A stretch of DNA of 64,000 nt. Origin: JAWKXU01 sp964468045 (GTDB taxonomy: Bacteria > Pseudomonadota > Alphaproteobacteria > Sphingomonadales > Sphingomonadaceae). Location of the stretch: contig CAYXTO010000002.1 of the NCBI GenBank assembly GCA_964468045.1, forward strand, positions 248,001 through 312,000, in the 5' to 3' direction. The notes below the pieces were generated by a model, which was given only the letters and a program-made list of their open reading frames with translations, did no database searches and was not told the origin of the DNA. Made by a program: the position numbers and the translations under genes. This document shows, piece by piece, positions 44,238-52,941 of the stretch. The stretch's first letter is position 1, and every line of letters begins with the position of its first letter.

Positions 44238-46286
44238 ATGAAACGGGCGAGATACTGGAAGACCTCTCTGGCAACGGTGGCGATGCTGGCGTCGGTCGCG
44301 CCTGTGCTGGCTCACGCTGAAACCCGGGCCGAAACCCGAGACGCATCGTTCGATGCGCGCGAGATCGTCGTCACCGGCCGGGGCCTGCCGGAAACGCCCG
44401 CCACTCCGGCCTATGACGTGCAGGTGCTGGAACGGGACAGGATCCTGTCGAGCGGTTCCGGGCGCATCGAGGATGTCCTGTCGTCCGTCGCCGGTTTCCA
44501 GCAGTTTCGCCGGTCCGACAGCCGCTCGTCCAATCCTTCGGCGCAGGGGGCGACCTTGCGCGCGCTGGGGGGGAACGCAACCAGCCGGGCGCTGGTGCTG
44601 CTCGACGGGGTGCCAATGGCGGATCCGTTCTTCGGCTATATTCCGTTCAGCGCGATCGCGCCGGAGCGCCTGAGCATGATCCGGGTCACCCGGGGCGGCG
44701 GGGCGGGCGCGTTCGGCGCGGGCGCGATCGCTGGCACGATCGAGATGGAAAGCGCCGATGCGGCAACGCTCGGCATCATCAACGGCGGGCTGCTCGTGAA
44801 CAATCGCGGGGAAACCGAGGCGAGCGCGCAGCTGGCGCCGGGGATCGGCTCCGGCTTCGCGGTCATCGAAGGGCGGTGGGACCGTGGCAAGGGTTTCCAT
44901 ACGACCCCGGCGGATCAGCGCGTTCCGGCCACGGCAAGGGCGAAATACGACAGCTGGTCGGCCTCCGCCCGCGTGGTGCAGCCCCTGTCCGACAATGTGG
45001 AGCTGCAGGCGCGGGGCCTGCTGTTCGACGATCATCGGACCTTGCGGTTCAAGGGGGCCGACAGCACCAGCACCGGGCAGGATGCCAGCCTTCGCATCGT
45101 CGGGCGCGGAGACTGGCAATTCGACGTGCTGGGCTATGCGCAATGGCGCGACTTCTCGAACATCGTGATCAGCTCCAGCACTTTCCGCCCCACGCTGGAC
45201 CAGCACGACACGCCGTCCAGGGGGCTGGGCGGGAAGATCGAGATCCGCCCGCCGGTGGGCGAGAACCACGTGCTGCGGCTGGGCGCGGATTATCGCCGCT
45301 CGAAAGGCCGCATGGAAGAAACCGGCTACAACGCCACCACCGGTGCGGTCACCACGCACAACCGGGCGGGCGGCACCAATGGCGATCTGGGCCTGTTCAT
45401 CGAGCACGACTGGACCCTGGGCGACATCATCCTCACCGCCGGCGCGCGGGCGGATCGCTGGACCATCCGCGACGGCTATTACCAGCAGCGCAACGGCAGC
45501 GGCGCGTTGCTGACCGACAATCGCTTTGCCGGCAAGTCCGGCTGGGATGCGTCGTTCCGGGGTGGGATGCTGGCGAATCTGAGCGAGACGCTGCGCCTGC
45601 GGGGGGCCGCCTATAGCGGCGTGCGCCTGCCCACCCTGAACGAGCTGTACCGCCCGTTCGTGGTCTTTCCCGTGCGGACCGAGGCAAATGCCGAGCTCGG
45701 GGTGGAGAAGCTGCGCGGCTTCGAGGCGGGGCTCGAGCTGCAGCCGTCGGCCGGCGTGAGCCTGGCGCTGACGGCATTCGACAACCGGGTGAAGCACGCG
45801 ATCGCCAATGTCACCATCGCGCAGAATCTCCGCCAGCGGCAGAATATCGACGAAATCCGGGCGCAGGGCGTCGAACTCTCGGCTTCGGTCGAGCGCGGGC
45901 CGATCTCCGTGTCGGGAACGCTGGCCTATACCGACGCCAAGGTCCACGAAAACGGGATCGACGATACCCTGGACGGCAATCGTCCGGCACAAACGCCGAA
46001 ATGGGCGGCGAGCGGCACCTTCGCCTGGCAGCCGCGCGAGAACTGGCTGGTTTCGCTGACCCTGAGGCACATTGGCCGCCAGTTCGAGGACGATCTCGAA
46101 ACGGATGCGCTGCCGGCCGCGACCACGCTCGACGCCTTCGCCCGCGTGCCGCTGTGGGATCGCCTGAACCTCGTCCTGCGCGGCGAGAATCTGTTCGACG
46201 AAAAGGTCATCACCCGCAATCAGGGCGGGTCGATCGATCTGGGCGTCGCTCGTACCGTTTGGGCGGGGTTGCGTTACGGTTTCTGA
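44238..46286 (+). CDS. TonB-dependent receptor
   Basis: 682 aa. Signal peptide, TonB-box region EIVVTGRGLPETP, plug (ATLRALGGNATSRALVLLDG; RGGGAGAFGAGAIAGTIEME) and a barrel ending in WAGLRYGF. No STN domain. The BtuB/FhuA-like plug length suits cobalamin, siderophore or another organic ligand. No cobalamin riboswitch is seen upstream. Convergent with the GlxA gene, overlapping it by 13 bases. Confidence 0.85.
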   Translation: MKRARYWKTSLATVAMLASVAPVLAHAETRAETRDASFDAREIVVTGRGLPETPATPAYDVQVLERDRILSSGSGRIEDVLSSVAGFQQFRRSDSRSSNPSAQGATLRALGGNATSRALVLLDGVPMADPFFGYIPFSAIAPERLSMIRVTRGGGAGAFGAGAIAGTIEMESADAATLGIINGGLLVNNRGETEASAQLAPGIGSGFAVIEGRWDRGKGFHTTPADQRVPATARAKYDSWSASARVVQPLSDNVELQARGLLFDDHRTLRFKGADSTSTGQDASLRIVGRGDWQFDVLGYAQWRDFSNIVISSSTFRPTLDQHDTPSRGLGGKIEIRPPVGENHVLRLGADYRRSKGRMEETGYNATTGAVTTHNRAGGTNGDLGLFIEHDWTLGDIILTAGARADRWTIRDGYYQQRNGSGALLTDNRFAGKSGWDASFRGGMLANLSETLRLRGAAYSGVRLPTLNELYRPFVVFPVRTEANAELGVEKLRGFEAGLELQPSAGVSLALTAFDNRVKHAIANVTIAQNLRQRQNIDEIRAQGVELSASVERGPISVSGTLAYTDAKVHENGIDDTLDGNRPAQTPKWAASGTFAWQPRENWLVSLTLRHIGRQFEDDLETDALPAATTLDAFARVPLWDRLNLVLRGENLFDEKVITRNQGGSIDLGVARTVWAGLRYGF

Positions 46287-47320
46287 GCGTTCTGGCTCGT
46301 CTCGGTGCCGTTCAGGGGCGTTTCAGGCGCCTTCAGCCGCGCCTTGCCGGGCGGGCTGCCGAAGCGCCGCTTGAACGCGCGGGAGAAGTGGCTGCTTCCC
46401 GAAAAACCGCAGGAAAGCGCGATTTCCGTCACCGGCAGCGAGGTCGCGCGCAGCAGTTGCGCGGCATGGTCGAGGCGAATCGCCATGTAGGTGTCGGCGA
46501 TGGTCGCGCCCAGCCGTTTCGCGAACAGACGCTCGAGCTGGCGCAGCGTCACGCCGCCGCAGAGCGCGGCCAGCGAAGCGCGCGAAACCGGCTCTTCCAC
46601 CGCGCGCTCCATCGCCGCCAGCGCGCGCAGCACCCGCTCATCGGTGGTGCGGAAGCGGTCCTTCAGGCTGGGCCGTTGGGCCAGCCCCGCGTCGCGCGCC
46701 TCGGTGCGGATGAACCATTCGCCCACCTTCATCGCCAGGGCTTGCCCCTGTTCGCGCTCGATCAGCTCAAGCGCCATGTCGAGCGCCGCGGTCCCACCCG
46801 CGCATGTCATCCGCCGGCGGTCGATGACATAGAGCGCTTCCTCCAGCATCAGGTCGGGAAATGCCTCGCGCATCGCGGGCGCATGTTCCCAATGGACCGT
46901 GCAGCGATGCCCGCCCAGCAGCCCCGCCCGCGCAAGCAGGAATGGGCCGCCCGACACACCGCCGAGCAGCAGCTGGGCCGCCGAGATCCGGCGCAGCGCG
47001 GCGAAGGTCGCGCGATCCGCGAAGGCGGCCGGGTCGCCGCCCGCGATGACGAAGGCCATGTCGCAGGCGGCCGCATCCTCGATCCGGGCTTCGGCAAGGA
47101 TCGCGGCGCCGTTCGAGGCACGGGCCGGCTGGAGCGCGTCCGTATCTCGCGCTTCGGGAATGGCCACGTGCATCCAGCGATACAGCGTGCGCCCCGCCAG
47201 AACATTGGCGGCCCGGAAAGGCTCCACGATGGAGGCATAGGCCAGCATCGGGAAGCCTTCGACAAGCAGCAGGGCGATGCTGCGCGGGGAAGAGGAGGGG
47301 TCGCTTTCCGGCATGATCAT
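46274..47320 (-). CDS. GlxA-family transcriptional regulator (DJ-1/PfpI plus AraC)
   Basis: 348 aa. N-terminal amidotransferase-like domain (ALLLVEGFPMLAYASIVEPF; ITGG-type region replaced by FVIAGGDPAAFAD) and C-terminal AraC HTH (VSRASLAALCGGVTLRQLER; ATSLPVTEIALSCGFSGSSH). It is typical of GlxA/FtrA regulators. Its target may be the adjacent TonB receptor or the TetR1/D cluster. Confidence 0.85.
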   Translation of the reverse strand: MIMPESDPSSSPRSIALLLVEGFPMLAYASIVEPFRAANVLAGRTLYRWMHVAIPEARDTDALQPARASNGAAILAEARIEDAAACDMAFVIAGGDPAAFADRATFAALRRISAAQLLLGGVSGGPFLLARAGLLGGHRCTVHWEHAPAMREAFPDLMLEEALYVIDRRRMTCAGGTAALDMALELIEREQGQALAMKVGEWFIRTEARDAGLAQRPSLKDRFRTTDERVLRALAAMERAVEEPVSRASLAALCGGVTLRQLERLFAKRLGATIADTYMAIRLDHAAQLLRATSLPVTEIALSCGFSGSSHFSRAFKRRFGSPPGKARLKAPETPLNGTETSQNAQKP

Positions 47321-47377
47321 GTCGTTATGGGGAAAGTTCCCGATAGCACAAGCTGCTGGAGTTTCGGATTGCTGCCG

Positions 47378-48067
47378 TCAGCGGGACCCGTTCAAGGACT
47401 GGGCCGCGAAGGAGAATCCCGGCTCGATTTCGCGCTGCAGCCGCTCCAGGGCATCGTCCAGCTGCTGCCGCGCTTTGCCGGTGGTGGCGGGATAGACGAT
47501 GCAGGCGCCGCCCTGCATCATCCGGGCCCGGAATTCCCGATCGGTGAATTCGTGCTGGACCCACAGATCCAGCACGCCGATGCTGTGCGACAGCAGGGCC
47601 ACCGCGATATCCTCGGCCGAGAGACGGGCGCCCCTGGCGAAATATCCTTCGCCGATCAGGCCTGACAGGGAGTGCCGCCAGTAATCGAGCGCCCGGGTCA
47701 TATAGGCCGGCCGCTGTTCCCTGGCATATTCGCCGAGCTGATATTTGTAGAGCGGGCGAAAGAGCTCGGGATCGCCGATGAAGTAATTGGCGGCGTTTTC
47801 CATGGCCAGCACCGGGCCGAGCGCCGCAGGCGCCTTTCCCCGGAGTTGCGCGCCCGAGGAAAGAAGGTCGTCCATCGCCCGGTTGAGCAGCGAATAGAGG
47901 ATGGCGCCCTTGCTGCCGAACAGATTATAGGGGGTGGGCGCGCTCATCCGCGCGCGCTTGGCAAGCTGAACCATCGTGAACGATGTGCCGTTGGTCTCGC
48001 GGACGAGGGCCTCGGCGACGTCGAGGATGCGCTGCAGGCGCTCCTTGCGTTGTTCGTCGCGCAGCAT
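47378..48067 (-). CDS. TetR-family regulator (TetR1 of the kinase cluster)
   Basis: 229 aa. HTH: FTMVQLAKRARMSAPTPYNL then FGSKGAILYSLLNR. The ligand-binding half contains FRPLYKYQLGEYAREQRPAY and LSHSIGVLDLWVQHEFTDREF. It is paralogous to the TetR gene at 52942, which has the same FGSKGA.LYSLLNR and RPLYK.QLGE elements. It is divergent from the D-P-H operon at 48289, and a 22-base palindrome (48153-48174) sits between them, a likely operator. TetR proteins usually repress and respond to the substrate or its CoA ester. Confidence 0.9.
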   Translation of the reverse strand: MLRDEQRKERLQRILDVAEALVRETNGTSFTMVQLAKRARMSAPTPYNLFGSKGAILYSLLNRAMDDLLSSGAQLRGKAPAALGPVLAMENAANYFIGDPELFRPLYKYQLGEYAREQRPAYMTRALDYWRHSLSGLIGEGYFARGARLSAEDIAVALLSHSIGVLDLWVQHEFTDREFRARMMQGGACIVYPATTGKARQQLDDALERLQREIEPGFSFAAQSLNGSR

Positions 48068-48152
48068 CGCTCTCGCTTCCCCCCTTCATGGCTGCCAAGC
48101 GGCCGGATTCATTGAACATGACTCAAGCATGGGGGGGAGTGCAATCCGAACA

Positions 48153-48174
48153 ATTTTTTAGCGTACTAAAAAAT
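48153..48174. promoter_or_regulatory. Palindromic site between TetR1 and D-A (likely operator)
   Basis: Perfect 9-bp inverted repeat ATTTTTTAG / CTAAAAAAT separated by CGTA, in a GC-rich region, between divergent TetR1 and D-A genes. Fits the size of TetR operators. Its sequence is unrelated to the TetR2 site. Confidence 0.6.
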
Positions 48175-48288
48175 CCTGCTGGACATGGAGGCAAGGCCGC
48201 TTAGGTTGATCGCATAGACTGTCCGGATCGAGTCCGGCTGCGGCCGTGGCAAGCGCCGCGCATCATAAGTGCTTGTGGAGAGGGTAAA

Positions 48289-49245
48289 ATGATCAAGGAA
48301 AGCGACATCCTGTTCCATACGCCGGCCTCGCCGCCCTACGACTGGGCGGAGACGGGTTTCTTCGGCTTCTACATTCCCTCCGCCGACCTGATGGGCTGGG
48401 TTTATTTCGTCCATCGCGCCGGAGTGGGCGCGACCGTGGCGGATATCGAGATCGTGGATCGCTGGTCCGAGCACATCCACGATGCCGCCTATATGCTGAT
48501 GACCCACCACAACCCGTTGCCCGAGAAAGCGGAGAAATTCTCGCTGGAAAGCGGGTTTTCCTTCGAGGCGCGTTCCTTGCGGGAATACCGGATCGCCTAT
48601 CAGGCGGCCGATATCGAGTTGGATATGGAAGCGGTCAGCCTGATGGAGCCATACGACATCCATGATCCGTCGATGGATCCGATGGCGGTCGCGGACGAAG
48701 CCGCCGCCATTGCCAATACCGGCTTCGGCTCGGCCTATGCATCGCATTTCGACATGACGGTAAGGGTGAAGGGCACGCTCCGCCTGGGTGACCGGCGCCT
48801 GCCGATCGATTGCGTATCGACCATGGATCACAGCTGGGGTCCGCGCCCGGAGGTCGCGCTGAACCCGATCCTGTGGGTCAATGCCCATTTCGGGGAAGCC
48901 TATGCACTGCACGGCATCTTTGCCTATGATCGCCATGCGCCGATCGGCCAGCAGCACAGCTTCAAGCACGGCTATGCCCTGGTCGATGGGAAGGTCAGGG
49001 GTGCGAAGGCCGGAACCGTCCGCACGACGCGCAAGGGCCTGTATCCCCTCGCTACGGAAGTGACGCTTACCGATGTGGACGGGCGCGAGCACCGGCTGTC
49101 CGGAGAGGCCGTAACCCATCACCCGTGGATGGCCTATGGCAACAATCTGGCGCCAGTATGCATGATGCGCTGGAACGCCGAGGGTGCGGACGGATACGGC
49201 ACTTACATGGAAGGCATGCCGCTGAACCATTTGCGCGTGGGTTGA
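48289..49245 (+). CDS. D-A: DHSWGPR-motif protein (possible CrtC/AttH-like fold), unknown function
   Basis: 318 aa, no signal peptide. Shares a block with the D protein at 59775: FYIPSADLMGWVYFVHRAGV, GATVADIEIVD, MEPYDIHDP, MDPMAVADEA and STMDHSWGPRPE (Asp180-Arg186). DHSWG and a beta-rich, two-lobed pattern recall the CrtC/AttH (carotenoid 1,2-hydratase) superfamily; I think such proteins may be catalogued under DUF7064/DUF7065, unverified. AttH-like proteins are double lipocalins binding hydrophobic molecules. It opens a D-P-H operon and is divergent from TetR1. Enzymatic role unknown. Confidence 0.7.
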   Translation: MIKESDILFHTPASPPYDWAETGFFGFYIPSADLMGWVYFVHRAGVGATVADIEIVDRWSEHIHDAAYMLMTHHNPLPEKAEKFSLESGFSFEARSLREYRIAYQAADIELDMEAVSLMEPYDIHDPSMDPMAVADEAAAIANTGFGSAYASHFDMTVRVKGTLRLGDRRLPIDCVSTMDHSWGPRPEVALNPILWVNAHFGEAYALHGIFAYDRHAPIGQQHSFKHGYALVDGKVRGAKAGTVRTTRKGLYPLATEVTLTDVDGREHRLSGEAVTHHPWMAYGNNLAPVCMMRWNAEGADGYGTYMEGMPLNHLRVG

Positions 49246-49256
49246 GTGCGAGCAAC

Positions 49257-50453
49257 ATGGTGGCACCAGTCATAGACAAGCAGAATCCGCCTTCGGATTG
49301 GATCGAAGCGGTTCGTGCACGCTTTCCGACCGAACGCACGATGGACGAGGCGCTCACCCGCAAGATGCGCGCCCGTTCGGGACCCGTCTATTCGCCGACA
49401 CCGATTTCCGACATCGAGCAACGGCTGGCGCGCTTCGTTTCGGAGGTGGCGCCCGGAAGCACGATCAGCAACGTGGCCCCGCTTGGCGGGGGCGCATCCA
49501 AGGAACAATTCCGGTTCGAGCTGGCAGAGCCGGGGCGGGCGGCGGTTGCCTATGTCCTTCGGCGCGAACCGCCCGAATCCGTGGTGGAGACGCACCGTTT
49601 GCGGGAATACCAGCTGATGGGGGCAATGCAGGGCGTGGTCCCCGTGCCGGATGTGCCGTGGGTGGATACCGATGGCCGCTGGTTCGGCCGCCCCGCCTTG
49701 ATCAGCCGTTTTGTGAGCGGCGTTACCAAGCCCCCCGGAGGCAGCGGCAATGTCACCGGCCTTGGCGCGCAATACAGTCCGGAATTGCAACGGGCGCTGG
49801 GCACCCAGTTCACGGAGCTGTTTGCCAGGATTCATACATTCGATTGGCGGAATGCGGAGCTGGATGCTTTCGACGTTCCCGAGGCTGGGTCGAACGCGGG
49901 CGTGCAGGCAACCATCAATTGGTACGATCGGGTCTGGGAGGAAGATTCCTCCGAGCCGATGCCGATCATCCGCTTCGCTGCCCAATGGCTTCGGGCCAAT
50001 GCGCCGCCGATCGACCATGTTTCCGTCATCCATCACGATTATCGGGCGGGCAATTTCCTGTTCGATCCGGAGAGCACTGAGATCACGGCGGTGCTCGATT
50101 GGGAGCTGGCACATCTGGGGGACTATCACGAGGATCTCGCCTGGAGCCTGCAGGAAGGTTACGGGCGGTTGGACGATCAGGGACGCTTCCTTGTTTGCGG
50201 GCTGATCGAGAGATCGGAGTTCCTGCAACGCTGGCAAGACCATACCGGCTTGCCGGTCGATCCCGCGAAGCTCGATTACTATGCGGTCATGAACTGCTGG
50301 AAATCGACGATCATGGTGCTCGGAACCGCGGTGCGCTGTGCGATGGGCGGCAAGAGCCATCAGGACATATTGCTGGCCTGGCTGGCCGGGTTCGGTCCCA
50401 CCTGCGTCTATTCGCTGAATGCGCTGCTGAGAAAGGCGATCCATGGTTCCTGA
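49257..50453 (+). CDS. P-A: phosphotransferase, ACAD10/11-type kinase (APH fold)
   Basis: 398 aa. GGGASKEQFRFEL (nucleotide loop near residue 80), VVPVPDVPWVD, then the catalytic block HHDYRAGNFLFD (Asp261, Asn266) and AVLDWELAHLGD. These are the HxDxxxxN and DxD-type motifs of APH-family kinases; the combination is typical of ACAD10/ACAD11-like kinases, which phosphorylate 4-hydroxyacyl-CoA, rather than antibiotic kinases. Start at ATG 49257, 11 bases after D-A; it overlaps H-A by 11 bases. No acyl-CoA dehydrogenase domain is fused. Confidence 0.85.
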   Translation: MVAPVIDKQNPPSDWIEAVRARFPTERTMDEALTRKMRARSGPVYSPTPISDIEQRLARFVSEVAPGSTISNVAPLGGGASKEQFRFELAEPGRAAVAYVLRREPPESVVETHRLREYQLMGAMQGVVPVPDVPWVDTDGRWFGRPALISRFVSGVTKPPGGSGNVTGLGAQYSPELQRALGTQFTELFARIHTFDWRNAELDAFDVPEAGSNAGVQATINWYDRVWEEDSSEPMPIIRFAAQWLRANAPPIDHVSVIHHDYRAGNFLFDPESTEITAVLDWELAHLGDYHEDLAWSLQEGYGRLDDQGRFLVCGLIERSEFLQRWQDHTGLPVDPAKLDYYAVMNCWKSTIMVLGTAVRCAMGGKSHQDILLAWLAGFGPTCVYSLNALLRKAIHGS

Positions 50454-50970
50454 TACGACACTTCGCCTCAAGGCCGTGCTCAAGGCGCTGGACGAGGTCA
50501 TCGAGCCGGTCATCCCCGAGGATGCCGCCCTGGCACGGGAGCAACTGGCGCTGGCCAGGAAATCCATCGCGCTGGTGATCGAGCAGATTCCGCTGGAACT
50601 GGCCTATATGATACGCGACGTGCGAGAGGACGTGGCGCTGGCGCGTCAGGTCCTGGCCCGGCTTGGCCCCGAAGACCCGTTTTTGGCGAGGCTCGAAGCG
50701 TCCATTACGGATGCCGAAGCAGCTCTGCCGGCCGTGCCGCCGGATGCCGATGCGATCAAGGCGACATGGCTGCAAATGAAGGAAGCCTTGCAGGATGCGG
50801 TGGACAATCTGTTCGCCGATGCCCCGGACGAACTCTGGAAGAGTCTGGGCCGTGCGGTGATCGAATACAGCGAGCAGCGCAATCTTCGCGAACGGGCATG
50901 GGTTGCCGCCACCGGCTTCGATCCGGAACCCGGCAAGTTGCCGTCGCTGCGCGAGGCGGCGTTGGGCTGA
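50443..50970 (+). CDS. H-A: helical protein of unknown function
   Basis: 175 aa, predicted all-helical, no membrane segment. N-terminal RLKAVLKALDEVIEPVIPED, AxAREQLALARK and C-terminal YSEQRNLRERAWVAATGFDP fit a shared pattern with the H proteins at 51124, 55050 and 60824: R(L/I)..PxI(D)...LA.EQ, and a closing R..R.W...GFD. Always next to a P gene, here overlapping it by 11 bases, so it is probably a partner or regulator of the kinase. No known family. H-A is the most divergent copy. Confidence 0.65.
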   Translation: MVPDTTLRLKAVLKALDEVIEPVIPEDAALAREQLALARKSIALVIEQIPLELAYMIRDVREDVALARQVLARLGPEDPFLARLEASITDAEAALPAVPPDADAIKATWLQMKEALQDAVDNLFADAPDELWKSLGRAVIEYSEQRNLRERAWVAATGFDPEPGKLPSLREAALG

Positions 50971-51071
50971 CCGAGCCGGCCTGAGGCGGACGCATCGCCG
51001 CCCGCTCCAGGCCGTGCGCTTTCCAGGCTCATTCCGAGTCCGGTTGAACCGGAACGAGTCTGGAATTTACC

Positions 51072-51127
51072 TGTTTCCGTGATTTCCGAGTCAGCAAGTG
51101 ATTCCACTTGCTTCGAAATCATTCTAG
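51072..51127. repeat. Interspersed palindromic repeat, copy 2
   Basis: Nearly identical to 6098-6154. The left part also holds CCGGTTGAACCGG, a second palindrome, so the full unit may span from about 51030. It lies in the gap between convergent H-A and H-B genes, and its terminal CTAG supplies the H-B stop codon (51124-51126). Confidence 0.65.
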
Positions 51128-51627
51128 CCCGCCCGGATCAGGTCCTCGATCTGCGGCAGTTCGCCTGCGTTCACGTCGAACCCGCAAGCGACAAACCAGG
51201 CCCGGTCGCGAAACGCCTGCCTCTTGCCGAATTCCAGCACTTCCTTGTGAAGATGGCGCCGGAAGGCATCGCTGCCGTCCTCATCGACAGCCTGAACCAG
51301 CTCTTCCAGCGCAGCCGAGACTTCGCGAAAGCTCTCTTCGCTCGGCGCTTGCGCGGCGGCGATCCGGTTTGAAAGCTCCTCGCCGGCGGCCGTCGTTGCC
51401 GCGCCGCCTTCCGGTTTCAGCGCCTTGGCTGTGGAGGTGAGGTCGGCGTGGCAGAGTTCGGTATATTTCTCGACCTTGTCCCATTGCCCCGACATCATCG
51501 CCAATTGGCCGAGCAGAAGCGCAGCCTGTTCCTGGGCGAGGCGGTTCTCCGGATCGATCGCCGGCATGATGACGCTGCTGAGAGCACGGCTCATGCTGTC
51601 GAGCCGGATGGCAAATCCCGGGATCAT
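51124..51627 (-). CDS. H-B: helical protein of unknown function
   Basis: 167 aa. RLDSMSRALSSVIMPAIDPE, then LAQEQAALLLGQLAMMSGQW, and at the end EFGKRQAFRDRAWFVACGFD followed by ELPQIEDLI. This is closest to H-D (60824). The start ATG overlaps the P-B stop (ATGA), so translation is coupled to the kinase gene. The middle has a low-complexity, Ala/Gly-rich stretch. Confidence 0.7.
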   Translation of the reverse strand: MIPGFAIRLDSMSRALSSVIMPAIDPENRLAQEQAALLLGQLAMMSGQWDKVEKYTELCHADLTSTAKALKPEGGAATTAAGEELSNRIAAAQAPSEESFREVSAALEELVQAVDEDGSDAFRRHLHKEVLEFGKRQAFRDRAWFVACGFDVNAGELPQIEDLIRAG

Positions 51628-52799
51628 TCTGCGTTCTCCTCGAGCAGGAGGCGGGTCAGTTCGTCGAGCAACGGAGGGGACACCATCGAAAGCCACGTGA
51701 GGAGGATGTCCTGGTGGTTGTGGTGGCGCGAAGCTGCCGTCAGGCCATTGCTGGCCATGGCGACCACGCTCCATGAAAGAAGGATGCGGTAGAAGCGCAG
51801 GATCTTGCGATCGACCTTGCGGCCCGTGGCGTTTTCGTAGCTTGCTATGAATTCGTCCGCGGTCATCAGGTTGGAGCAGAGATATTCGCCCTGCTCGTTC
51901 CGCGCGCCGAAGATCTCGACGAAGGACCAGGCAAGATCCTCGTGATAATCCCCGATATGGGCGAGTTCCCAATCCAGGATGGCGGTGATCTCGCCGCTGT
52001 CTTCGTCGAACAGGTAATTGCCGGTGCGGAAATCTCCGTGGACCAGAACCAGTTCCTGCGTTTTCGGCATATTGGCCCGCAGCCAGGACTCGACCACCGC
52101 AAACACCGGATTGGGCGCGAAGGCCGATTCCCGCCAGACCCGCGCCCACAGGTTCACGCGGAAACGCGCAGCCTGATAGGGGTCGGCATCGGGAATCTCG
52201 AAATGAGGCAGGGGATTGGCGCGGAAATCGAATTCATGGATCGCGCGCAGGTGATTCATGAATTGCGGCGCCAGCTTCCGGCGCCATTCGACGTTGAAGC
52301 CAGTTCCCAGCCCCGATACGCCCGCTCCGCCCGCGGTGGGCTTGGTTGTGCCCTGGACGAAGGTGGTGATCATGCTCGGCGAGCCCAACCAGGTTCCCTC
52401 GCGGTCCAGGAAGCGCGGCTGGGGTGCAGGGACTACACCTTGCATCGCTTCCATAAGTTCGAATTCCCGTTCGCGGCTGGTTTCCAGAACGCCGTCAGTG
52501 GGGTCCATCCGCAGGACCAGCCGTTCGCCGGAATTGTCTTCCTGGCGCATCAGCGTGAACAAGAATTGTTCCTTGGAAGCGCCGCCAGCAAGGCGTGTCA
52601 GGTTGGTGATGGAGAAGTTCTCCAGCCCCTGTGCGCTCAGGAAATTCGTTAGCCGTCCTTCGATCTCCTGAGGCGAAACGGGCTGGTAGGCCCCCCATTC
52701 CCGCTTGCGCAGACGCTTGTCGAGCATCTCCTGGAGAAAGCGGTCCTGATCCTTCAGATGCGCAAGCGGTTTGGTATCCACCGTCAATTCCGCGGTCAT
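51624..52799 (-). CDS. P-B: phosphotransferase, ACAD10/11-type kinase (APH fold)
   Basis: 391 aa. Loop AGGASKEQFLFTLMRQED, catalytic HGDFRTGNYLFDED (His254, Asp256), then ITAILDWELAHIGDYHEDLA. It has all the active-site residues expected for the family. It is encoded after the TetR2 gene (143-base gap) and is translationally coupled to H-B. Unlike the other P genes it has no neighbouring D gene, although its regulator and operator are shared with P-C/D-C. Confidence 0.85.
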   Translation of the reverse strand: MTAELTVDTKPLAHLKDQDRFLQEMLDKRLRKREWGAYQPVSPQEIEGRLTNFLSAQGLENFSITNLTRLAGGASKEQFLFTLMRQEDNSGERLVLRMDPTDGVLETSREREFELMEAMQGVVPAPQPRFLDREGTWLGSPSMITTFVQGTTKPTAGGAGVSGLGTGFNVEWRRKLAPQFMNHLRAIHEFDFRANPLPHFEIPDADPYQAARFRVNLWARVWRESAFAPNPVFAVVESWLRANMPKTQELVLVHGDFRTGNYLFDEDSGEITAILDWELAHIGDYHEDLAWSFVEIFGARNEQGEYLCSNLMTADEFIASYENATGRKVDRKILRFYRILLSWSVVAMASNGLTAASRHHNHQDILLTWLSMVSPPLLDELTRLLLEENAE

Positions 52800-52941
52800 G
52801 CAGCGCTCATCGACGGAACGGCCTTATTCGGATGAACGGTGGAGCCGGCTACGGCGTCCATCCCTTCAGGGCTTGCGGCGCATCCTTCGATCAAGGGGCA
52901 TTCCATTATCACTCTCTCCAAGGCAATGTTTTGAAAGAAAT

